Shown: positions 1 to 5,082 of the stretch, one piece after another
How the letters are laid out: each line of letters opens with the position of its first letter
How positions within the stretch are numbered: the stretch's first letter is position 1
Source of the DNA: Bacteroidetes bacterium CG2_30_32_10
Lineage (GTDB): Bacteria; Bacteroidota; Bacteroidia; Bacteroidales; CG2-30-32-10
Reading direction: 5' to 3'
Length of the DNA stretch: 5,230 nt
Assembly (NCBI GenBank): GCA_001872995.1
Contig: MNXO01000100.1
Span: 1 to 5,230, forward strand
Position numbers and translations under genes: made by a program
The notes under the pieces: generated by a model
Databases searched by the model: none
What the model was told of the DNA's origin: nothing
What the model saw: only the letters and a program-made list of their open reading frames with translations

Positions 1-1
1 A

Positions 2-553
2 AGAATAACACTGCACAGTAGGTTACAGCATGACGATGCTTGGGTCATCTATTCTAAGCCACATTTATTTAGTGAAATAAAGAGGGCATGGGCGTTATGG
101 ATTTTGTCTAATCAGAGTTTCTTAAGCCAACTTAATAATAGTTGGGGATACGAACGTCAAGAAAACAAATTGAGTGTTAAAAACACAAACAAAAAGGCTG
201 CATTTACAGAAGAATTAGCAATAAGGCTTCAAAATGTTCAAATAGAGTGTGCTGATGCGTGCATTATAATCAATAGTAGAGATAGTGAAGATTCTTTCTT
301 TTACGTTGACCCTCCTTATGTGGGTGCTTGTCAGGGTCATTATGATGGGTATTCGCAGGACGACTTTGAGAAGTTACTGAAAACGTTAGCTAATATTAAA
401 GGTAAGTTTCTTTTATCTAGTTATCCAAATGATGTACTTAATGAGTATATAAATAAGCATAAGTGGTACACAAAGGATATTGTTATGAATTGCAGTGCAT
501 CTGGTGCGAGAAAGAATAAGACAGAGGTATTAACAGCCAATTATGTAATATAA
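2..553 (+). CDS. DNA adenine methylase, D12 class (5'-partial)
   Basis: C-terminal part of a SAM-dependent N6-adenine DNA methyltransferase of the D12 (Dam-like) class. The reading frame is open to the left edge, so the true start and the N-terminal SAM-binding FxGxG-type motif lie outside the window. Visible hallmarks are the catalytic motif DPPY (codons 308-319, context FFYVDPPYVG), the preceding segment LQNVQIECADA, and the upstream block RAWALWILSNQSF with SWGYE, both typical of this family. The C-terminus ends in EVLTANYVI with TAA at 551-553. An internal TTG at 104 should not be taken as the start, because homologous-looking sequence continues upstream of it. The enzyme could be an orphan phage or mobile-element methylase or part of a restriction system; no partner gene is visible. 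Target specificity cannot be read from this fragment. Confidence 0.9.
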   Translation, partial: RITLHSRLQHDDAWVIYSKPHLFSEIKRAWALWILSNQSFLSQLNNSWGYERQENKLSVKNTNKKAAFTEELAIRLQNVQIECADACIIINSRDSEDSFFYVDPPYVGACQGHYDGYSQDDFEKLLKTLANIKGKFLLSSYPNDVLNEYINKHKWYTKDIVMNCSASGARKNKTEVLTANYVI

Positions 554-560
554 CAGATTT

Positions 561-600
561 TACCATCTTTCTGGCTTCAGGGAGATGGTATTTTTATTTT
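561..600 (+). terminator. Rho-independent terminator after the methylase gene
   Basis: A 13-bp stem (561-573 with 578-590) includes two G-U wobbles. It closes on the 4-nt loop GCTT and is followed directly by a T-rich run (591-600). It starts 8 nt after the methylase stop codon, so it should end that transcript and insulate the DUF1847 operon downstream. Confidence 0.88.
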
Positions 601-655
601 GTGCGTGTCAAAATATTTCGGACATTTGGATTTATTTTTTTGGACATTTGGTTTT
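598..655. repeat. Short direct repeats, possible insertion-sequence end remnant
   Basis: The 10-mer GGACATTTGG occurs twice, at 620-629 and 642-651, separated by a T-rich stretch, just inside a segment beginning TGTGCGTGTCA at about 600. Repeated short motifs near a terminus starting with TG are a known feature of IS21-family ends, so this may be a solitary IS end. No transposase gene, partner end or target duplication is visible, so the assignment is tentative. The direct repeat itself is certain. Confidence 0.4.
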
Positions 656-676
656 TGCGATTATAGTAAACAACAA

Positions 677-1189
677 ATGTCTTGTGAAAGAGAGAGTTTC
701 AATAAAGAAGAAACTATAAATCAATATTTAGAAATCAGAAATAGCAAAATAGTAGAGGCTGCTTCCGAATTGGTTGATAACGGAAAAGCTGGGACTCTCT
801 CGCGGATTGAGGAAATTATTGAATTTTCCAAAACAATGAATTATAAAAATATCGGACTGGCTTATTGTTATGGAATGGAAAAACAAGCAAAAGTCTTACA
901 GACTATTTTTTCCGAAAATGGATTAGTTATTATTCCTATTTCTTGCAGTGTTGGAGGATTAAAACAGAGTGAAATAAACACAACAACTTGCATACACAAA
1001 GTTACATGCAATCCCATTGGTCAGGCACAGCAATTAAACGCCGAAAATATTGATTTTACTATTATTTTCGGAATTTGTTTGGGACATGATATTTTATTGC
1101 AGCGTAATCTTAATATGGATTTTACCACACTCGTTGTTAAAGATAGGGTTTTTCATCACAATCCCCTGAAAGCATTAGAAATAAAGTAA
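677..1189 (+). CDS. DUF1847 domain-containing cysteine-rich protein, N-terminally short
   Basis: A 170-aa protein matching the DUF1847 family of uncharacterised, presumed metal-binding cytosolic proteins. The family pattern is clear: IEEIIEFSKTMNYKNIGLAYC (residues 44-64), the second cysteine at C90 (ISCSVGG), TCNPIGQAQQLN (110-121), GICLGHD (132-138), and the ending TLVVKDRVFHHNP (151-163). Cysteines C64, C90, C111 and C134 with nearby H137 and H160/H161 are plausible metal or thiol ligands. The ATG at 677 is chosen because the frame upstream of it is AT-rich non-family sequence; a TTG at 599 would add 26 unlikely residues. The expected N-terminal cysteine cluster of the family is absent, leaving only C3. 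First gene of a tight operon: the OsmC gene starts 2 nt after its stop. No biochemical function is established for the family. Confidence 0.85.
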   Translation: MSCERESFNKEETINQYLEIRNSKIVEAASELVDNGKAGTLSRIEEIIEFSKTMNYKNIGLAYCYGMEKQAKVLQTIFSENGLVIIPISCSVGGLKQSEINTTTCIHKVTCNPIGQAQQLNAENIDFTIIFGICLGHDILLQRNLNMDFTTLVVKDRVFHHNPLKALEIK

Positions 1190-1191
1190 AA

Positions 1192-1602
1192 ATGAAATTA
1201 AATATAAATAATATGGAAATAACATTTGACGGCGGTAAAGTAATAAGTGCTCATATAAATGGGCATACTATCAGCACCGACCAACCAAGAAATGGAGGTG
1301 GACAAAACTCTGCTCCTCCTCCCTTTGAATTATTTTTAGCATCTATTGGCACTTGTGCAGGAATTTATGTTAAATCATTTTGTGACCAGCGAAATATCGC
1401 AACTGAAAATATCAAAATTATTCAACATGCAGATTATAATCGAGAAACTGGTTTGCCTACGAATATTAAAATTGACATTCAATTACCAGCAGATTTTCCT
1501 GAAAAGTATAAAGCAGCCGTCATCAGTGCAGCAGAACTTTGCAAAGTAAAGAAAACAATTGCCAACCCACCAAAATTTGAAGTAATAACATCTATAAATT
1601 AA
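1192..1602 (+). CDS. OsmC family protein
   Basis: A 136-aa OsmC/Ohr-superfamily protein of normal family length. Members are small cytosolic dimers; characterised ones reduce organic hydroperoxides with two cysteines, while many relatives have unknown thiol-related roles. Both canonical cysteines are visible: C55 in LASIGTCAG and C117 in ELCKVKK. A third cysteine, C64, lies in SFCDQR. Other family marks are STDQP near residue 28, the glycine-rich loop and APPPFELFLAS before C55, and LPADFPEKY near residue 98. The ATG is preceded by an A-rich run without a Shine-Dalgarno motif, as usual in Bacteroidota. It sits 2 nt after the DUF1847 gene and 6 nt before the PLP enzyme gene, so co-transcription is very likely. 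It resembles the YhfA-like or general OsmC branch more than Ohr, so peroxidase activity is not assured. Confidence 0.9.
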   Translation: MKLNINNMEITFDGGKVISAHINGHTISTDQPRNGGGQNSAPPPFELFLASIGTCAGIYVKSFCDQRNIATENIKIIQHADYNRETGLPTNIKIDIQLPADFPEKYKAAVISAAELCKVKKTIANPPKFEVITSIN

Positions 1603-1608
1603 AAAAAA

Positions 1609-2790
1609 ATGAACAAAGAAAAATCAGGTTTTAACACCAAATTAATTCACGCAGGTGAAATTCACGATCAGTTTGGCTCAGCTACTGTGCCAATTTATCA
1701 AACATCCACATTTTCATTTGAAAGTGCCGAAGAAGGTGCAAAATGCTTTGCAGGAGAAAGCGATGGATATATATACACTCGTATTGGAAATCCAACGATC
1801 AACGCATTAGAACACCAAATTACAGCTATAGAAAATGGTTTTGGAGCAATTGCAGTAAGTTCTGGAATGGCAGCTGCCTCCACTATTTACTTATCTTTAT
1901 TGAGCTCTGGCGACCATATTATTAGTACTGATGCTATTTATGGACCAGCTCGTGGAGTAATGGAAAAACAATTTGTTAGGTATGGTTTTCAATCTACATA
2001 CATTAATACAACCGATGTAAAAGCTATTGAGAAAGCAATACGTCCTAATACTAAAGTTTTGTATATAGAAACACCTGCTAATCCAACAATGGATATTACA
2101 GACCTAAAAGCTTGTGCTGAAATTGCTCATAAACATAATATTATATTGGTAGTTGACAATACTTTTTGTAGTCCTTATTTGCAAAATCCATTAGATTTAG
2201 GTGCTGATGTTGTTTTTCATTCAATGACAAAATTCATTAATGGTCATGCTGATATTGTTGCTGGAGTAATTGTTGCAAAAGAAGAAAAAATGTACAAACA
2301 ATTGAGAAATATGATGGTATTGCTTGGATGTAATATGGATCCACACCAAGCATATATGGTTCATAGAGGTTTAAAAACTTTATCTATAAGAATTGATAGA
2401 GCACAAGATAATGCAATGAAAGTCGCTGAATTTCTTGAAAACCATCCAAAAGTTGCTTGGATAAAATATCCTGGTCTTAAATCGCATCCACAATACGAAT
2501 TGGGCAAGAAACAAATGAAAGGAAATGGTTCTATGATTAGTTTTGGACTGAAAACAGGGTTTGAAGGAGCAAAAGTATTAATGAATAATGTGCATCTGGC
2601 ATTATTAGCCGTTTCACTTGGCGGAGTAGAATCGCTTATTCAACATCCAGCCTCTATGACACACTCAAAAGTATCAAAAGAAGATAAACAAAAAGCAGGT
2701 ATTTCAGACGATTTAATTCGATACGCTGTTGGTATTGAAGATGTAAATGATATTATTGATGATTTAAAACATGGGTTAGAAAAATGCTAA
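1609..2790 (+). CDS. Trans-sulfuration family PLP enzyme, probable methionine gamma-lyase
   Basis: A 393-aa Cys/Met-metabolism PLP enzyme, full length for the family. Methionine gamma-lyase converts L-methionine to methanethiol, 2-oxobutyrate and ammonia; close relatives act on cystathionine, homocysteine or cysteine. Visible active-site features are Y56 and R58 in YTRIGNPT (phosphate binding from the neighbouring subunit), SSGMA (84-88), Y111 in IYG (stacks on PLP), D183 in VVDNTF, the Schiff-base lysine K208 in HSMTKFINGH, and the carboxylate-binding R371 in LIRYAVGIED. The segment SLGGVESLIQHPASMTHS (336-353) resembles methionine gamma-lyases, whose counterpart also reads QHPASMTHS. Against a strict assignment, the position of the characteristic Cys116 (Pseudomonas putida numbering) is P113 here. 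Cystathionine gamma-lyase or a cysteine-degrading activity therefore remains possible. The start is the ATG just after an A-run, 6 nt after the OsmC stop. Cytosolic, probably a homotetramer. Confidence 0.88.
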   Translation: MNKEKSGFNTKLIHAGEIHDQFGSATVPIYQTSTFSFESAEEGAKCFAGESDGYIYTRIGNPTINALEHQITAIENGFGAIAVSSGMAAASTIYLSLLSSGDHIISTDAIYGPARGVMEKQFVRYGFQSTYINTTDVKAIEKAIRPNTKVLYIETPANPTMDITDLKACAEIAHKHNIILVVDNTFCSPYLQNPLDLGADVVFHSMTKFINGHADIVAGVIVAKEEKMYKQLRNMMVLLGCNMDPHQAYMVHRGLKTLSIRIDRAQDNAMKVAEFLENHPKVAWIKYPGLKSHPQYELGKKQMKGNGSMISFGLKTGFEGAKVLMNNVHLALLAVSLGGVESLIQHPASMTHSKVSKEDKQKAGISDDLIRYAVGIEDVNDIIDDLKHGLEKC

Positions 2791-2802
2791 TCTATACTAA
2801 TA

Positions 2803-2868
2803 CCGACTTGCGAACAAGTATGTGATTTATCTCACTACGGTTATAAATCACAATTGTTAGTTTGTCGG
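2803..2868. repeat. Imperfect long inverted repeat with nested hairpin
   Basis: The outer arms CCGAC (2803-2807) and GTCGG (2864-2868) enclose a perfect 10-bp inner stem, TGTGATTTAT (2821-2830) with ATAAATCACA (2843-2852), around a 12-nt loop. Within the left arm, ACTTG-CGAA-CAAGT (2806-2819) is a perfect small hairpin of its own. The two sides also share AACAA/TTGTT, so either one long stem or a three-way shape can form. No T-run follows, so a simple terminator is unlikely. It resembles a dispersed palindromic (REP/MITE-like) element or a structured leader RNA, but only its structure is demonstrated here. Confidence 0.7.
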
Positions 2869-2872
2869 CATA

Positions 2873-2924
2873 TACAAAACCAGCCAAAATATTGTATTTT
2901 ATATTTCTTGTTGTTGGTTTTGTA
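2873..2924. repeat. Perfect 10-bp inverted repeat upstream of the NifX-like gene
   Basis: TACAAAACCA (2873-2882) and TGGTTTTGTA (2915-2924) are perfect complements separated by 32 AT-rich nt. The right arm ends 27 nt before the start codon of the cluster-binding protein. It could be an operator, an RNA stem or part of the adjacent repeat element. There is no terminator-type T-run after it. Confidence 0.55.
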
Positions 2925-2951
2925 AAAGGTTAACGAATTAATTATTTAAAA

Positions 2952-3356
2952 ATGAATAACAATATAAAAATTGCAATACCAGTTACGAGCAACAACCAGA
3001 TTGATGACCATTTTGGTCATTGCGAATTTTATGGAATATATACTATTTCCGAAAAAAATGAAATAGTTGATGTAAAAACAATAAAATCAGCAGAAGGATG
3101 CGGATGCAAATCGAATATTGCAAGTGTATTAGCATCACAAGGAGTTACTGTGATGCTTGCTGGCGGCATTGGTGGTGGAGCTATTAATGTGCTTAACAAT
3201 TCAGGAATAACCGTAGTTAGAGGTTGCTCTGGCAATCCCGAAGAAATGGTGAAACAATATATTTCTGGTTCCATTAGCGATAGCGGTGAAAGCTGTAAAC
3301 AACACGAAGAACATCATGGCGAAGGGCACGATAAGGGACATGTTTGTAATCATTAA
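2952..3356 (+). CDS. NifX/NifB-type iron-molybdenum cluster-binding protein
   Basis: A 134-aa small protein of the dinitrogenase iron-molybdenum cofactor family (Nitro_FeMo-Co fold: NifX, NafY, the NifB C-terminus and many small anaerobe proteins). Family marks are KIAIPV near the start, DDHFGHCEFY (18-27), GCGCKS (49-54), VTVMLAGGIGGGAINVL (65-81) and GITVVRGCSGN (85-95). Characterised relatives carry Fe-S or Fe-Mo clusters between assembly proteins. Non-nitrogen-fixing anaerobes have many copies of unknown role, and no nif gene is visible here. Candidate metal ligands are H20, H23, C24, C50, C52 and C92. After about residue 113 comes a Cys/His-rich tail (C115, H118, H121, H122, H126, H130, C132, H134) that suggests extra metal binding. 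The start ATG follows an A-rich run. It is 161 nt after the PLP enzyme gene, so it may be separately transcribed. Confidence 0.88.
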   Translation: MNNNIKIAIPVTSNNQIDDHFGHCEFYGIYTISEKNEIVDVKTIKSAEGCGCKSNIASVLASQGVTVMLAGGIGGGAINVLNNSGITVVRGCSGNPEEMVKQYISGSISDSGESCKQHEEHHGEGHDKGHVCNH

Positions 3357-3410
3357 ATTTGCAATCTTATATTTACCTTGATAGTGGTTCAATATTACTA
3401 TTTAATAAAT

Positions 3411-3449
3411 AAAAAAAGAGCCTGCTTACAATAAACAGGCTCTTTTTTT
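3411..3449. terminator. Bidirectional rho-independent terminator
   Basis: A 14-bp perfect stem (3411-3424 with 3436-3449) has GC core GAGCCTG/CAGGCTC, an A-run on the left and a T-run on the right, and an 11-nt loop. Read on either strand it gives a hairpin followed by a U-tract. It lies between two convergent genes, 54 nt after the NifX-like stop and 13 nt beyond the lipoprotein stop, and can serve both. Confidence 0.93.
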
Positions 3450-3462
3450 GTTAAAATATTAA

Positions 3463-4923
3463 TTAGAAATTAGCACTTATACTTGCAACGTTTCTGTTAT
3501 AAACGTTACCAGAAACGCAATTATTAAATGTATTACCAATTGCAGTTATTCCCGTATTGGTATTATCCATTCTTGAAGCACCATAAGAAGTTGAAAACTT
3601 AAATGTATTATTTGTTAATGTAATTAATGGGGTGTCATAAATATAAAGTGCACCATAGTTAGTGTTTTTTCCACCATATTCAATATCGCAATTTTCAAAT
3701 TTACAAGCGAGGGAAGTTTCAATCCAAATGCAATTCCAATATCCAGGATCTTTTGAATAACCAGTAAAAGTGATTCTTTTTGTTGGAGTTCCATTTGCAA
3801 TTATTTTTCCACCATCGTTTACTGATAAATAAGTGGAAGAACCAAATGCCAAGGTAGTTCCTTCCTGAATAGTTAATGCTATATTAAATGATAATCCTCC
3901 TTCAAAATAATAAGGAATAGATAGAGCGTTCATTGTAGCATCGTATTCAATACCTGTATTGCCAGGAATATGGATAAAATTTAAAGTATTGTTTGTGAAT
4001 ATATTTGTTGCATTAATAGCCATAATAGATTCAAAGGAATAAGCATAAACAGGATTTTTTAAACATTTTTCAATAGTGTTGCCTGTAAATGTAGTCAATT
4101 TACTAGCGCCATCTAAACCTACTCCATTCCCTAAAGAACCACTGATGGTGCAATTTGATATTTTAAGTTTTGCATCACCCCATAAATTAATGACAGAATA
4201 AATATCATTTGATCCACCATTAATAAACTGGACATAGCTAAATTCATTATCCGCACGATTGGAGTTAATTTCAAACCCATACCAAGAGCCGATATTAGGA
4301 TTATTTATTGGTCCTGAAAAAATTATTGGGTCTGCAGCAGTTCCAACCATTTTTAACCCTGCATTTTGTTTAACAGTAATACCTCCATCTACTCCTGTGA
4401 ATAATATTTTAACACCAGGTTCAATAGTTAAGAGTGCATTTCCACTTATTGTAAATGTTCCATCAATAATATAATCAATGCCTGCACTTCTATTTACCAA
4501 CGTTTGATTTGTTGACATACTGCCACTCAATGTTTGTGGGTCGAGTGGAGAGGCACCACCAATGGTTACAGTTGCTGTATAAACTACTGTGCTGCCATCT
4601 TCGGCTGTAACAGTGTAGTTTATTGGATTTGTGAAGTTTTGTGCAACTCCAGAGGCAGGATTAATAGTTGCTTTATCAGAAATACCAATTCCTGTAATCA
4701 TATTGGCAACGTTTGTGCCAACAGGAAAATCAGCTACAATTGATTTGGTTGCTTCATTGATGGTAGCAGTTACCGCTGGTGTTACAGAAATAAATTGAAA
4801 AGTAAGCACTTTTTTCTCGCTACTTTTTGTTTCCTTTTTATCTTTTTTACAAGAGGTGGATACCATAATTGCAAATAATGTGAATATTACCAACAATCGA
4901 ATTGATGTTTTTAATGTTTTCAT
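3463..4923 (-). CDS. Surface lipoprotein with DUF5018-like domain and duplicated beta-helix
   Basis: A 486-aa predicted lipoprotein of unknown specific function. Residues 1-24 form a signal peptide (basic MKTLKTSIR, then a hydrophobic core) ending in the lipobox STSC with lipidated C25. The following KKDKKE resembles the Bacteroidota lipoprotein export signal that sends proteins to the outer face of the outer membrane. Residues about 39-121 form an Ig-like DUF5018-type domain ending in NYTVTAEDGSTVVYTATV. From about residue 150 to the end the sequence is right-handed parallel beta-helix-like, with repeated N-C/N-N turns and strand motifs such as ITFTG. It consists of two similar modules (about 151-303 and 338-486). 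Such folds often bind or cut polysaccharides, but no lyase or hydrolase catalytic signature is recognisable and there is no type IX secretion tail, so adhesion or glycan binding is only a guess. Monocistronic; ATG at 4921-4923. Confidence 0.85.
   Translation of the reverse strand: MKTLKTSIRLLVIFTLFAIMVSTSCKKDKKETKSSEKKVLTFQFISVTPAVTATINEATKSIVADFPVGTNVANMITGIGISDKATINPASGVAQNFTNPINYTVTAEDGSTVVYTATVTIGGASPLDPQTLSGSMSTNQTLVNRSAGIDYIIDGTFTISGNALLTIEPGVKILFTGVDGGITVKQNAGLKMVGTAADPIIFSGPINNPNIGSWYGFEINSNRADNEFSYVQFINGGSNDIYSVINLWGDAKLKISNCTISGSLGNGVGLDGASKLTTFTGNTIEKCLKNPVYAYSFESIMAINATNIFTNNTLNFIHIPGNTGIEYDATMNALSIPYYFEGGLSFNIALTIQEGTTLAFGSSTYLSVNDGGKIIANGTPTKRITFTGYSKDPGYWNCIWIETSLACKFENCDIEYGGKNTNYGALYIYDTPLITLTNNTFKFSTSYGASRMDNTNTGITAIGNTFNNCVSGNVYNRNVASISANF
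3466..4473 (-). repeat. Internal duplication of beta-helix module within the lipoprotein gene
   Basis: Residues about 151-303 (4015-4473) and 338-486 (3466-3912) align throughout. LTIEPG (165-170) matches LTIQEG (350-355), PIIFSG matches RITFTG, the GSWYGFEI block matches GYWNCIWI, and GNTIEKC (281-287) matches GNTFNNC (463-469). The offset is a constant 182-185 residues. The duplication is seen at protein level; the DNA has diverged. Confidence 0.7.
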
Positions 4924-4953
4924 ATTTTTTATATCCTAAATTCAAGTAATTAA

Positions 4954-5080
4954 TGCAACTTTTAACGAGGAAAACAATTTATTAATATTTTTCAAGACAA
5001 AGGAGAAAGAAAAAATCTTTCCCTTCGCCCTGATGGATAAAGTTTAATTTTGCCCTCTCCTCGTCAAAAAAAAAGTTGCA
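4954..5080. repeat. Inverted-repeat pair bracketing the spacer before the IS30 transposase
   Basis: TGCAACTTTT (4954-4963) followed by AACGAGGA is mirrored by TCCTCGT (5058-5064) and AAAAGTTGCA (5071-5080); the right arm has a longer A-run. The right arm ends 2 nt before the transposase ATG. The left arm is a reasonable candidate for the left terminal inverted repeat of the IS30-type element, about 130 bp upstream of its gene. Alternatively the pair bounds a small 127-bp palindromic unit. The matching right end of the IS is outside the window. Confidence 0.55.
5000..5025. other. Hairpin in the leader of the IS30 transposase
   Basis: AAGG-A-GAAAGA (5000-5010) pairs with TCTTTCCCTT (5016-5025), giving ten base pairs with one bulged A and a 5-nt A loop. 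It lies between the two inverted-repeat arms, 57 nt before the transposase start. No U-tract follows on the plus strand, so it is not a clear terminator. It may influence transposase expression or be part of the IS end structure. Confidence 0.4.
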
Positions 5081-5082
5081 AT

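Noticed and set aside
104..106. TTG as the start of the methylase
   Set aside because: Family-like sequence (RAWALWILSNQSF) continues upstream in the same frame to the window edge, so the gene is partial, not short.
599..676. TTG start at 599 extending the DUF1847 protein by 26 residues
   Set aside because: The extra residues are encoded by a T-rich repeat-bearing spacer overlapping the terminator T-run, do not look like the family, and ATG 677 gives a natural start.
1698..1883. Minus-strand open frame within the lyase gene
   Set aside because: A shadow of a strongly conserved coding region, with no recognisable protein features.
3005..3021. Palindrome ATGACC-ATTTT-GGTCAT
   Set aside because: It falls on the codons of the conserved DDHFGH motif and is explained by coding constraint.
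3206..3219. Near-match to part of the 2831-2845 loop sequence (ATAACCGTAGT, inverted)
   Set aside because: Short and inside conserved codons of the NifX-like gene; most likely chance.
3029..3392. Two minus-strand open frames opposite the NifX-like gene
   Set aside because: They overlap a clear family member and have no family resemblance.
4259..4743. Plus-strand open frames opposite the lipoprotein gene
   Set aside because: Antisense shadows of the beta-helix and Ig-like coding sequence.
4924..5000. Bacteroidota-type promoter (TTG with TAnnTTTG) for the lipoprotein gene
   Set aside because: Only imperfect TA...TTG matches were seen on the minus strand, not good enough to place a site.
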